Source: Schoenoplectus triqueter
Taxonomy: Eukaryota; Streptophyta; Magnoliopsida; Poales; Cyperaceae
Length of the DNA stretch: 29,700 bases
Direction of reading: 5' to 3'
Assembly: GCA_964058805.1 (NCBI GenBank)
Contig: CAXKVV010001427.1
Coordinates: 1-29,700, forward strand
Position 1 is the first letter of the stretch. Every line of letters begins with the position of its first letter. Positions 1-11,026 of this stretch are shown here, piece by piece. A program made the position numbers and the translations under genes. The notes beneath the pieces were generated by a model. It had not been told where the DNA came from, did no database searches, and saw only the letters and a program-made list of their open reading frames with translations.

Positions 1-778
1 AATAACTCAAATTTTAAGCATACGTAGTTATATACTAATGGTAGTGTAACATCACAAAAATAAAACCGAGGTAATTTCTGACCAAGGATGTGATCCGAAA
101 TTTTTGGGACTATGTTAGAATGCCGAAAAAAAATGCAATAATTCTAAAATGTGAGAAAATTTTTAGACGGTAGATTCTCAAATTTTAAGCATACGTAGTT
201 ATAAACTAACGGCTAGATTCTCTTTTTCTAGACGGTAGGTGGACTAGCACTACGATACACACATTATACAGCTTCAACCGGATTCGGTGGGTAGCAATCA
301 ATTCAATGGTAGAAGTCACGTCCGTCCTACTAGGCTTTTGCCATTAATCACAAAAATGGAGCCTAATGCCAACAAAAGTGGGGCGGCAACATATTCTTTC
401 ATTTTAATGGCGAGTTGGCGACACAATAAAACGTGTGTCAACAAAACTTAATTTTTTTTTAGACAAAGATAGGGAAAATTTTCACCTAACTATTTGTAAA
501 GAACTTCCTTGTCAAATTTTCAATCGGTTGACCTTTCAAACAGCAAACATTGTTTTAATTACTGGAGTAAAGATTGTTTCTCGAAAAAAGTGCATCAAAT
601 TACATAACTAAATTACACAAAGCGAACAAAGAGAAATGGTTTAGTGTGTTTATATATGTTTAAATAATTTCTGATAAAAGAAATCGGTAGGATTTTAAAA
701 CTCTTCTATGTAAAAAAAATGCTTTTCATTTTCAACCAAAAAAATATTATTTTCGAAATTGATAATTCCATGCCATGT
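1..778. other. Intergenic AT-rich DNA with a short direct repeat
   Basis: No coding potential is seen. A segment of about 36 bp at 6-41 recurs at 177-212 with only two or three changes, and the nearby words GACGGTAG and TAGATTCTC also recur around 165-235. This suggests a small local duplication or a decayed repeat. Nothing else can be supported. Confidence 0.5.
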
Positions 779-786
779 GTTGGTGG

Positions 787-1274
787 TAGTGCTGTAAAAA
801 ATTTTATAATTCTTAATTCGTTCGGTGTTCGATTTGATTTTAATTTGAGTTCAGTTCGTTCATTCGATTAGATTTTTTTTGTCAGTTCGATTCGAGTTCG
901 ATTCGATAATTTTTAAAGAATTAGTTTGAGTTCGATTCGTAATAGTTCGATATGTAGTTATCTGCATATATTTTTAACTATTCGATAAATAATATATGTA
1001 GTAATATAATTATTTTATTATAAAATAAATAAAATATTATTAATTTATTATTATTTTTTCAAATTTTAATATAAATTAATAAAATATTAATTATTTTGGA
1101 TCTAATTATTTATAATAATATAAAATAAATATAAATATTAAAATAATTAAGTCTTTTTAGAGTTCAATTTCAGTTCGAGTTTAATTTAATTTGAGTTTAA
1201 TTTAATTTAAAATAATTTTAAATTAAACTCAAACACTAACTAGTTCGATCGAATTCAATTCTTTTACGGCCCTT
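787..1274. mobile_element. hAT-like non-autonomous DNA transposon (MITE)
   Basis: The ends form an imperfect terminal inverted repeat: the left end reads TAGTGCTGTAAAAAATT and the reverse complement of the right end reads AAGGGCCGTAAAAGAATT. The flanking octamers GTTGGTGG (779-786) and GTCTGTGG (1275-1282) match at 6 of 8 positions, as expected for an old 8-bp hAT target duplication. Sub-terminal TTCGATTCGAGTTCG-type words are repeated on both strands, a common feature of plant hAT MITEs. The middle (960-1200) is almost pure A/T. There is no transposase. The family call is inference, and the TIR is degenerate. Confidence 0.5.
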
Positions 1275-1282
1275 GTCTGTGG

Positions 1283-2502
1283 TTCTATCAATCTCGCTCT
1301 TAATTAGTCTCACAGATAAATCTAGGTAAGCGAACTCGTCACTTCCAAGTGATTAAAACATGTGACGCTCTTTGAACAAGCAATTAAATGATCTACTTAG
1401 ATTCTTTTTCTGGAATCAAGATTTTCAGCCTCCTCTGAAGAAGAAATTAAATGATCTATTCTTAGATTCTCTTGAGTATGGCCCAATTAATTAAGTGCAC
1501 TTTTTCTAACTTGAATTCAAAATATTTACATAAATTATGACAAAGAGATGATGGGTAGATAATTGACAATAGTATGATTCGGGTTGGTTCAGTTCAAATT
1601 CTTCTCCGGTCCCCGAACCAGGGGGTTAAGATAGGTCTGGGGTCACGGATTAGCACGAGTTTGATTGTCCGAGTTAGAATGGTCTAAAATGAGAAAATTT
1701 TGATCCAATCTGTTTTAGACACCCGCAGATTTGACCCTTATGAGTTGGAATGGGTTGGGCACAGAGCTGTTCACCCATGACGATATTTTATATTTGGAGA
1801 AAATTCTTTTATAAAATAGATCAGGTTTCTCTATATTTCATAGGTTTCAGGTATGAACTAATTTCATACTTGTATCCCCGCCATTATACACTAATTCATT
1901 ATGGTCATTGTTTATTATCAAATTAACTTTAAATTTCATAAAAAATTATGATAACTATTCTTTTTCAATGTTGTATAGGTTCAACGGAAAGGATCAACCA
2001 GTTTTTAATAATTCATAATAACCATTATACTTTCATGCTCAATGTTTACGTTATTTGTTCAAGTATAATGACTTGGTAGCTTACTTCATTATCATCCATA
2101 ATATTAATTATTTATCACAAGTCATGACAAAATATATCATATATATGCGTTCTAAATCACTTCAACATGTAATTTTTCATTTTTTTTACCAAACAATGAT
2201 CGCTAAATAAAACCTGACGTGCATACACCGTCCAATTGAAATTAGTTTAATTGACGGTTAATAAATAATCAAAATATCTAAAATTTTCTAAAGTTAACCA
2301 TGCAAAAATATTATTTACAAATTTGATAAAATACATAATATTTCTTGAAGTTAACGATGCAAAAATATTATTTGATATTTGTTATTGCCCGTCAGTACAG
2401 TATTTGATATTTGTTGTTTGAAAAAGATGATTGACTTCCTTATAGAATTTTTTTGGTTTATTATAATAAAATATGCATTATGATATTCTTTAGAAAAATC
2501 AT
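1283..2502. other. Intergenic DNA, no gene seen
   Basis: There are only short reading frames. A GC-richer patch around 1570-1780 contains GGGTTGG and GGTCC words reminiscent of degenerate hAT-derived sequence, but I find no paired ends. A phrase close to AGTTAACCATGCAAAAATAT occurs near 2294 and again near 2350, a local duplication. Confidence 0.4.
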
Positions 2503-2511
2503 ATATATAAA

Positions 2512-2865
2512 GGGTGGGATCACTTGATAATGAATTTTCAAAATAAATACGAAAAAAATTTAAAAAATAAAAAAATGTATGGATGTATTCCTCTACTTAT
2601 AGGTTGATGGTGATTCAAATTTTATGCAATTTCATTATCATTTGATACTCCATCAAGGACCATCAAAATTGTATACAATTTGCAACAGTTATAATTTGAC
2701 GGTCTTTGATGGACTATCAAATGATAATAAAATTGTATGAAATTTGAATCACCGTCAATTTATAAGTAGAAGAACATATTCATGATATTTTTTCAATTTT
2801 TAATTTTTTTCATATTTATTTGAAATTCTATTGTCAAAATAACCATTGTCAAGTGATTCCTTCCC
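2512..2865. mobile_element. Foldback MITE, Mutator-like (9-bp target duplication)
   Basis: This 354-bp element is an almost complete long palindrome. The left arm begins GGGTGGGATCACTTGA and the reverse complement of the right arm begins GGGAAGGAATCACTTGA. The similarity continues for roughly 150 bases per arm, including TCTACTTATA and GGTGATTCAAATTT, up to a short centre near 2660-2700. Perfect 9-bp direct repeats, ATATATAAA, flank it at 2503-2511 and 2866-2874. A 9-bp target duplication with long inverted arms is the hallmark of Mutator-like non-autonomous elements. No protein is encoded. Because the duplication is AT-rich, chance contributes somewhat, but the palindrome ends exactly at it. 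Confidence 0.75.
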
Positions 2866-2874
2866 ATATATAAA

Positions 2875-3722
2875 TCAGATTAGTTGCAAAAAAAAATCAA
2901 TAGTTATATGCTACATATTTTTTAAGCTTTGTCCCAGATTGAGAAAATGAAGACTAATCTGGTAACGAGTGCGATTTGCAATTAGTAAAGTTTTATTTAA
3001 TTTGTTAATTTAAACATATTAAATGAGTTTATTAAATTTATTATCTTCGTTTTTTTAGATTGCTGATATAATTTATAAAATAATTTAGAACATAAGATAA
3101 TGAGTTTAATTTTATTTCCAATATCGTAGTTCTGACAAATAGGGAACCAGGGGTTTCAGGCGGGTTAACCCCGGGTAGGTTTCGGGTTATGGTGGGTTTA
3201 CCACGGGTGGGGTCCGGGCTCATGGCAGGTTTACCACGGGTCGGGTTCGGGTTATGGTTATGGCGTATTTATTACGGGTCGGTCATGAGTTTCAGACATT
3301 TTAGATGGATTTGGAGTAGTCCGGGGAAGAATTTGGATGATCCGAATTTAGACGGGTCATAGATTAAAAGAGCGAGTTAGAGAGAGTTAATATAAAAAAT
3401 TTGAAATTCAACCCTTGTTAAGACTGATTTTTTTTTTTCTCAGTTACTCACAAGTTAGCCACAGTTCAAATCGGAGAGAGTTGCAGCCATAAATTTTCAC
3501 GCGAGGAATTAACCTATTCGAATATTTTCAAACCTCTAACCTTAGAAAAGAATTTCTTACAAACTTCTCTCCATCTGTCTGAATTTTACTAGCTTTACTG
3601 CAATCCGTCTATTTCCTCTTTCCTCACTTGTGTTTTTATTTTCATAAATTCATATCAATATCATACACATTTGGGGTTAATTTGTTCGGACTTATTCCAC
3701 TCGCACGGTGGCGAATGGGATG
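2875..3722. other. Intergenic DNA with GC-rich degenerate repeats
   Basis: From about 3140 to 3370 the DNA switches to G-rich words (CGGGTT, TTTACCACGGGT, GGGTTATGG) repeated imperfectly two to four times. This pattern is seen in sub-terminal regions of plant hAT elements. I could not pair the ends, so no element is claimed. The rest has no coding potential. Confidence 0.4.
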
Positions 3723-3730
3723 AGTATGAC

Positions 3731-4063
3731 TAGAGGTTTAAAGACGGTCCGGTCCAGTTCAAACCCGGACAGTCTACGGTCCCGCACGGTCTACACGGTC
3801 CGGTCCTAAGCGGTTCAAATTTGAAAAAATCGAACCCGTTTCACCGTCGGCCCCGGGAGTCGGACCCCCACGGGACGGGACGGTCCACGGTCCGGTCCGA
3901 AATTTTATTTTATTTTATAAATTGGGAAAAATAATAATTTATCATATTTTTTAATAATAATTTTTAACTAATTTGAATTATTTTTAAGGGGGTGGGAGGG
4001 GTGGGGCCGGTCCACGATCCGGTCCGAGACGGGTTGGACCGTCCGGTCCATTTCAAACCACTA
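3731..4063. mobile_element. hAT-like MITE with GGTCCGGTCC sub-terminal repeats
   Basis: The left end reads TAGAGGTTTAAA and the reverse complement of the right end reads TAGTGGTTTGAA, matching at 10 of 12 positions and of the TAGNG hAT type. The flanking octamers AGTATGAC (3723-3730) and AGTCCGAC (4064-4071) match at 6 of 8. Inside both ends, CGGTCCGGTCC-type words recur on both strands, typical of hAT sub-terminal transposase binding repeats. The middle is AT-rich. There is no transposase, so it is non-autonomous. The target duplication is imperfect, implying an old insertion. Confidence 0.6.
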
Positions 4064-4071
4064 AGTCCGAC

Positions 4072-4900
4072 TAGGGCCTTATAGTTTTTTTCTTTTTCTT
4101 TTGTGAATAAGGTAACAGTCAAATAGTCACTATTTTTTGTAAATAAGGTAACTTTTTTTTACCATTCTAAAAAAACAATATACTTTTTTTTTTTTACCAA
4201 TTCGTACACATGTAACACATTGAAGCAAAGAGTTTTACAATATATATATAAAAAAAAAGAAGTAGTTGATAGCTCAATGAGCCTCGAAAGCACCACAATT
4301 TGAACAAAAAAAATAAAATTAATTTAAATTTCCCAAAATTGCAAGTTACATGTCAAGATGCTTATTGGCTCAAGTTTCTTTACCTGTTATAATATTTATT
4401 GCGGATTTAAACATAGAAAGCATCTGTACAACAATTGTTCAAAGGTTGATCCGTAGATGCTTAGGAGTTGTAAAAGGACTTAACAAGATTAAATGTTTAT
4501 TCATTGATCTGTAATTTCCATTCATATAGAGCAATGTCATGTCTATTTGATGGGACTAAAAGAAGAAAAAAAAAAGAGGAAGTTACTGAAATCTTTATGA
4601 AAATTGGAGAACAAGCAACGGCTCAAGAGTCATGAGACCATTCATTTAAAAAAAACGAAATAAAAGAAAAATAAAACAAAATAGTGATATTCAATGTATC
4701 ATCTTCTGATCTTCAAAATCTCCTTCAGCTGGTGTTGAAACTTCTTTTGTTTTGCCAGTATATAAAATTGTATTTGCATTCATTTATAAAGTATATAAAT
4801 TGTGTTTGCATGCATTTATAAATCTTTGAAAACAAAATTCCATCAACCATGATCACGACAGAGAGTTTTTTGACGCTCTGCTATATTTAAGCAAATCAGC
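4072..4900. other. Upstream region of the O-methyltransferase gene
   Basis: This is AT-rich intergenic DNA with several poly-A and poly-T runs and no coding potential. Its downstream end forms the promoter region of the gene that starts at 5024. I see no clear AC-element (ACCTACC or ACCAACC type) of the kind found in lignin-gene promoters. Confidence 0.4.
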
Positions 4901-4908
4901 TATATAAA
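4901..4908 (+). promoter_or_regulatory. TATA box of the O-methyltransferase gene
   Basis: TATATAAA lies 116-123 bases upstream of the ATG at 5024. A plant transcription start is expected about 25-35 bases downstream, leaving a leader of roughly 90 bases. The leader is rich in C/T and A and contains no upstream ATG before the coding start. Confidence 0.6.
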
Positions 4909-5023
4909 CCCCACCAGGCCCCTCCTTGTATCCAATTACAACTTTCTTCTCATTAACCCTTTCATAAAAAATAAATTTTCAATTAGTTCATTCCGGACAT
5001 CAAGTACATATACTCACACAATC

Positions 5024-7145
5024 ATGGGTCATATTAGTGCTGATGTACATACAATGCCAGAGAAGATGAATGCGGTTGATGATGATGCATGCATGCTCGC
5101 ATGGCAGCTCACTACTGCCTCCGTCCTTCCCATGACTCTCAAGGCTGCTCTTGAGCTTGACCTTCTTGAAATACTCGTTTCTAATTGTGGTGGACCCTTT
5201 GGCAAGCCGATTATGACTGCTGCTGACGTGGCCTCACACCTAAAAACCAGGAACCCTCAAGTAAGTATATTATTTTGGACTATATTTGATAATTGACATT
5301 ACTTAATGGCTTAATGCACAACTTGGTTAGTGGCAGTCTGCATTACCACAGTAAATCAATTGATCTTCTGGTCATAGAATTTGAAATCAGCAATTAAATT
5401 CTGGTAAATAGTAAAATTGCAGATTACCTTAATACAACATCAAGTGAAGCAACCTTTTATCCGTTTGTTCTCAGGCAGGGATGACACTAGATAGAATCTT
5501 AAGACTTCTGGCATCGTACAACATAGTTGCATGTGCAACAGAGAAAGAGGATGACAGTGAAAAGGTGACTCTGCGTTACGGGCCTGCGCCAGTTTGCAAG
5601 TGGCTAACAAAGAATGAAGAAGGTGTCTCAATGGCATCATTAGTTCTCCTGAACCAAGACAAGCTCCCAATGGAGAGTTGGTACTTTATTTCCTTTTTTA
5701 TTAATATTAATATTTTAGCTTTCCTTCGAGCTAACTCACTGACTGTTTATCCAGTGCTTTTTTTTTTGAGGTATTGTGAGTGTTATTTCCTTACTTTCTT
5801 AATTATAATGTATTAGAAATTAAAATATTTTTAAGGTACAACATTTTCATTTTTTATTGAATAAATAACATCACATACAGAGAGGATAGGAGGATGTTGT
5901 CAGTAATGCTATAACCTTATAATTCAAATTCACTTCCTTGTCGTAGTAAGAGATCTGATTTGGATCTGGATAATATCATGGTCCCCTCCTTAAAAAGCAT
6001 GGAAAATTTTACTTTTTTGGTTTAAACTGGATCGATCTGATCTTTTGCTATAAAATGAGAACAGAAAACTGGAACTACCACAGTGAAAAATATCCAAAAT
6101 GTTCATCCCTTTAAAACTTCACTATCGCCAGGTACCATCTGAAGGATGCTGTGTTAGATGGTGGTACACCTTTCAACAGAGCCTATGGCATGATGTCTTT
6201 CGAGTATTTTGGAAAGGATACACGTTGCAACAGTTTATTTAATGAGGGGATGAGGAGCCAGACTATAATTATCACCAAGAAGTTACTTGAAGTGTACCCA
6301 GGATTTAATGATGTCAGTGTCCTTGTTGATGTTGGTGGTGGTACTGGTGCTACTTTGCACATAATCACCTCCAAACATGGTCACATTGAGGGCATCAATT
6401 TTGATCTTCCGCATGTTATTTTCAAGGCACGTCTGTTACCTAGTAAGTGTGGTGCCAGTAAATAAACTATATCCATTCTTTATCATTCAATTTTTAATGT
6501 TGTGTTCATATGTTTTTAAAAAGTTTATATATCTAACAAGGGGCTTGCTTGAATCAATGAATCCATGCAGGAGTGGAACATGTAGCTGGTGACATGTTAA
6601 ATAAGGTGCCAACCGGTGATGCCATTCTAATAAAGGTTGCTCACTTAACTCCATTCTTAATTTCAGAAAAAAAAATCACTTACCATATATATCCATTTCA
6701 GGTAATATAGTTTATGGATTAATCCGTTTACATAAAAATGCAATTGTATTGGTAGCATTAAGAATTCAGTAATTAAGAAAAAAAGGAAGTTATGTACAGA
6801 ATCTAAAATCATTTTCAGAATTCAGAAACTTATAAATAAAATTTTCAGTATACCTTGCATGATTGGAGCGATAAGCACTGTGTGACAATACTGAAGAACT
6901 GCTACAAAGCCCTGCCAGACAATGGAAAGGTGATCATAGTTGAACGCATCCTTCCTATTAACCCAGAGGCAACACCTGAGTCGCAAGGTGTCTTCGATGT
7001 GGACCTTGTCATGTTGTTACAAACACCAGGGGGCAAAGAAAGAACCCAAAAAGAGTTTGAGGCTATGGCAACAGAAGCAGGCTTCACCAGTTTAATGGCC
7101 ACCCATGTCTTTGCTAATACATGGGCAATTGAGCTTAAGAAATAA
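5024..7145 (+). CDS. Caffeic acid 3-O-methyltransferase-like protein (five exons)
   Basis: A SAM-dependent methyltransferase of the plant phenylpropanoid/phenolic O-methyltransferase family (class II, COMT-like), expected to act as a cytosolic homodimer. Modelled exons: 5024-5260, 5475-5680, 6132-6442, 6571-6635, 6849-7145. All introns are GT..AG and the frame closes without stops to 371 aa, the usual family length (about 360-370). Residues 18-52 are the N-terminal dimerisation helices ([18 protein letters not shown]). The SAM motif LVDVGGGTG is at 212-220. The catalytic base is His277 in HDWSD, with helper acids Glu305 and Glu337 (in [11 protein letters not shown]). Numbering runs exactly 8 ahead of alfalfa COMT, so pocket positions map directly. 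Several differ: Leu138, Pro144, Ser170, Phe174, Cys180, Gln191 and Thr332 replace Met, Leu, Ala, His, Phe, His and Asn. The fold and chemistry look intact but the substrate is probably not caffeate or 5-hydroxyferulate. A TATA box sits upstream; AT-rich DNA follows the stop. Confidence 0.92.
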
Positions 7146-9160
7146 ATAAATTTTGAAGATAAATTGTTCAAGTACTTAATTATGTTCTTCAGTTCCCGGA
7201 GACCACGTTTGAATTGGGTGCTTAGTTAATTCACCAGCTAGTTCTGTAACGTGTTGTTGTTACTATATATGTATAACGTATTTCACAGCAATAATCCTTG
7301 TGAATTGGAAATAATGATTTATTTTGGATGATAATTGGAATAGCATTTGCTGCTCTCCCTTCCTTATTAGTTCAATTTCTGAAATGAAGCTCGGAAATAA
7401 GCGTAATACACTAATATTACTACTATTACTTTCTCACGTAATGTACCGATTTTGGGTCTAAATTCTTTGCAGATGAAAGAGAGCAAGATTAACATTTGTG
7501 GGTAACTGGGTTATATAAGGTTCGAAATGTAGGCCCAATCTGATTATGCAAAATATTGGGCCAAGATATGTAGACTTGATTTGGCATGTTTTCTTGCCAT
7601 ATGGACCATTATCCACAATTACTTCCAATTGTGGGTCTGTCAACGCGCTGATAAAAGAATATTTCAACCAGATGATAATTACTTTTTTAGGATTAATATT
7701 TTTGTGTTTTGGAGCAAAATTTGGACAACATGGTACTTAAATAGGAACAATGATAAGACAACCTACGATTTTTTTTAAAAAGAAAAAACGAAACGAGACA
7801 GCATGAATCTCGAATGTTCCGTTACTTTTCTTGTCATGTTCGTTCTCAATCTTGTATTGCAAATAAGTACAATGTAATGTGTCAGCTAGATCTGAGTTTC
7901 TAGCACATTGCTCAAAGGATGAACAATTATACTTATAATATTCCCAATGAAGCGATGTTCAAAATATATACAACTAGTATTAAGGATTACGAAGTTATTA
8001 AAGTATTACTTATACATCAACTGTTAATACTTCGCTTGATGCAATGTATATGATCGTTATGATATTATTCTATAGCATGTTAGTTTATGAAAATTTCTCT
8101 TTGTACCGATCATATTCTCCATACAGAGAAAGGGCAACTTGCTTTCTTTCCACCCGACCTTGTTTCGGTGTTTGTTCGTCCGTACAGAGTATGACTGTTT
8201 CTGTCGGCGGTTTAAATCCAACAATCATTATGATTTTTCTGATAATTATTCTACAATAGAGTTCTATAGAGGTGATGGATGTATAAAACTCTAGCAAAGG
8301 CTATTGTCAAACTTCGTCTCTCCATGATTTCTCTTGGCAGTTCTTTTATAATACTCTACTCCTCTTATTGAAAAACAGCTGAAGCACCTTCTCTCACTGC
8401 GGCCCCTTCCTTTTTTCGTTCCAAATTTATTCTTGGAGTCAAGGTATTCATCTACATTTCATTGTCAAATTATTTATCAAATTTTATTTGATAATTATCG
8501 TTTTAATTTTAGATATACAAAAACTAAGCAAAATTAAATGATGTCAGCGGATGAGCAGAAAATTAACTGTAAAGTATGATTTTAACAATTCCATTAGATT
8601 CAGAATGTCATTCTTAAAAGTAATTATCAATTTAATGATGTGATATAAAATTTTAATTTTGATAATCGGTATAAATGCGGATGCTTTAATATTTTTACTT
8701 AGCTCAATCCAAATTCGTTCAATTTGATGAGAATTGAGCTGAAATTAAACTTCTATTCGTAGAAAATTCAACTAACATACCCGTAATGGGTGCAATTTAA
8801 TCCAATAGAAGTAATTTGTGTTTACCAATATCAATTAGATAACAATTAACAACTGATAGCATAAATTTGTGTTTTTTTCATTTACAAGATTACCAATTCA
8901 ACAAGCAACCATCAAATACTAATATACAAACCAAATCATACCATAATCATAAAATGAGTATAAATCAAGATAGCATCTGTCAAATAGCACAAATTTGTCA
9001 GCAAAAGCAAAACGCTCGCATACCAGAATAGCAAAATCGTACCAGAAAAAAATAGTCTTTCATGAAATAGAATGGAAGTGAGTGCATCACAACAGACCTG
9101 TGCAGGAGATAGAGCTCAAAACCTTGACAAAGTAAAACCTCAATTATGCCATGAATCAGA
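7146..9160. other. Intergenic DNA, no gene seen
   Basis: The first ~150 bases are the likely 3' UTR of the O-methyltransferase gene, with AATAAAT near the stop and AATAATG near 7310. The rest is AT-rich with only short, unconvincing reading frames (for example 7546-7740 and 8044-8259). These lack recognisable motifs and are overlapped by similar frames on the other strand. Confidence 0.4.
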
Positions 9161-9219
9161 AGCTCAAACTCTTTGCATTATCCATTGGAACCCTAATTTG
9201 AGGTCAAGAGTGCGGAGTC

Positions 9220-9450
9220 TTGAGGTGTGAACACTGTAAGAAAATGGGACACCAGAGCGATGGGTGCTGGTTTCTCCACCCACAACTCCGACCGATTTGG
9301 ACAAGACGCCTATGTTTTGGCAGCGAGAATGATAAGCGAAAGGGGGAGCTACTGAGCGATACACGCGAAGAAGGGAATAGACAAAAGAAGAGTGATGTTG
9401 CACGGATCAGATGTGGCGTGAACCCATCTGAGCAGACAAAAAAAGAGTGA
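9220..9450 (+). pseudogene. Copia-type gag zinc-knuckle relic
   Basis: The 76-codon frame starts with CEHCKKMGHQSDGC, a CCHC zinc knuckle (C-x2-C-x4-H-x4-C), followed by WFLHPQLRP. This combination is typical of the nucleocapsid region of Ty1/copia-related gag polyproteins in plants. After about 25 residues the frame becomes generic charged sequence and stops. No protease, integrase or reverse transcriptase is adjacent, so this is an isolated decayed fragment. A small cellular zinc-knuckle protein is less likely, because there is no initiation context or plausible flanking exon. Confidence 0.5.
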
Positions 9451-10548
9451 TGCGCCAGTGTTTTTCATCTACAAGATTTTTAATAGCAACTGTATGGAAT
9501 GAATAACGAAACAACGACAAAAACGATTACGAAACGGATGAGTTTCATCAACCATTTCGTTTCAAGGATGAAATAAACTGTGTTTGCGTTAACCGTTTCG
9601 TTAGTGAAACGAAATAAAAATCTTTAATCGTTCGGTTTTGTTTGTGCTGAAACAAAATGGTAAAACGGACAAACGATCGTTGGTTGACACCCTACATATA
9701 AGGGTGAATTTTAGGCAGAAACATGTCTGTCCATTGACCATGAGGTCGCCGGGACGAAGACACTGAACACCGTCCATCAAACAAACAAAATAAGTAACCA
9801 TTCTAAATAACTGGGGCTCTCTAATTCGAACAGAAAATTGACTTGATCGAAATAGTCCACATAATCTAATTAACTGATGTGAACCTAATTCAGATATGTT
9901 AAAATTAGATAATTGAATGATTCAAATTCGTAAATGACTGAATATGAAGAAATCTAAATCTAAATAAATCCATAAATTTGAAGTATCCGAACATAAATTA
10001 TCTGAACCAACGTGATATATCAGACAAAAATTAATTGGAAGTGATCTAAAACTATTTGGTATCGAAATTGATAATTATTTGAGTCTAAACCGAGAAAAAC
10101 CAATATCTAACATATAATTCTAATATATATTTTTATTGAATATTTTATACTCAGCATGTTTTTTTCTAAATATGACAACTTTCATTTAATAAATGAAGAT
10201 AATTTATAAATATATTTATTAAACATAACCTCTTTATCAAACACACATATACATTAGTCATGATATTTTTGAAGTTTTATATATAAATTATTAGTATATG
10301 AGATTTTCTCAATCTTTGTAGGTTGTTGGCTTATTTGAAAGAAAACAAAATAATGAAATTCAAGGGTGAGATAATGTAGACAAATTTCAAAAGTCAAGAT
10401 GCCGACGGCCCAACACCCTTTCTGTCTTTTTTTATTATTATTTTTGTCAAATAAAAAAATAAATCAAAGAAAAACGTCAACTTTGTAACTTTATAGGAAA
10501 ATCACTCCCTATATAATTGACTAAAATAATACTCTTTTTACGGGAGGT
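9451..10548. other. Intergenic DNA with ACGAAAC / GTTTCGT words
   Basis: Between about 9500 and 9690 the word ACGAAAC and its complement recur at least six times on both strands, ending near TTGACACCCTA. This looks like one end of a hAT-type element, but no matching left end or target duplication was found. The remainder is AT-rich with no coding potential. Confidence 0.35.
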
Positions 10549-10551
10549 TTA

Positions 10552-10750
10552 GTGCATGCTCCAACAAAAAATAGGGGGAAGGGGGGAATGGAGAGGTATT
10601 AAAAGTGAGTTTATCTTCTTTATACTCTGATTTGAAGGAGACAAAAATCTATTAATTTTATTGATTTGAGGTTTTTTTTCTCTTCACATAAAATTTTATG
10701 AAACCTCTCATCTCATATCCTCCCCTGTATCCACTCTGTGGAGCACAACC
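10552..10750. mobile_element. Tourist-like MITE, copy A (PIF/Harbinger type)
   Basis: This 199-bp element is flanked by TTA on both sides (10549-10551 and 10751-10753), the usual 3-bp Harbinger target duplication. The left end reads GTGCATGCTCCAACA and the reverse complement of the right end GGTTGTGCTCCACAG; sub-terminal AGGGG and GAGAGG words also pair between the arms. It has no coding capacity. The right end is very similar to the left end of the element at 23600-23782 (16 of 19 positions including flank), so both appear to belong to one family. Confidence 0.5.
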
Positions 10751-11021
10751 TTAGAGACTTGAAATTCCACAAGCCCACAACATTTAGTTGAATTCAAGTT
10801 TTGTCCAATGAGGGGGCAAATATAGCAACAATAATTACAATTTAATTAAACCTTAAACCCTCATTTTCACAATTGCGTTTGTAGTTTAATGAAATACAGA
10901 TTAGAAATGACATTTACTCTACTGACTAAATTAGCATTGTCTGTGAGAGGCTACGGATAATAGATCACTAAACCATCATACAATGATTGCAAAATTACGA
11001 AAACAATTATAATTATCGATC

Positions 11022-11026
11022 ACATA
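11022..11026. repeat. Target site duplication, left (ACATA)
   Basis: ACATA immediately precedes the TG of the left LTR and is repeated exactly at 22535-22539 after the CA of the right LTR. A 5-bp duplication is standard for LTR retrotransposon integration. It shows that both LTRs and the internal DNA entered as one insertion. Confidence 0.93.

Noticed and set aside
9470..9700. Complete hAT element suggested by ACGAAAC repeats
   Set aside because: Only one plausible end (TTGACACCCTA) is visible; no matching left terminus or 8-bp duplication was found.
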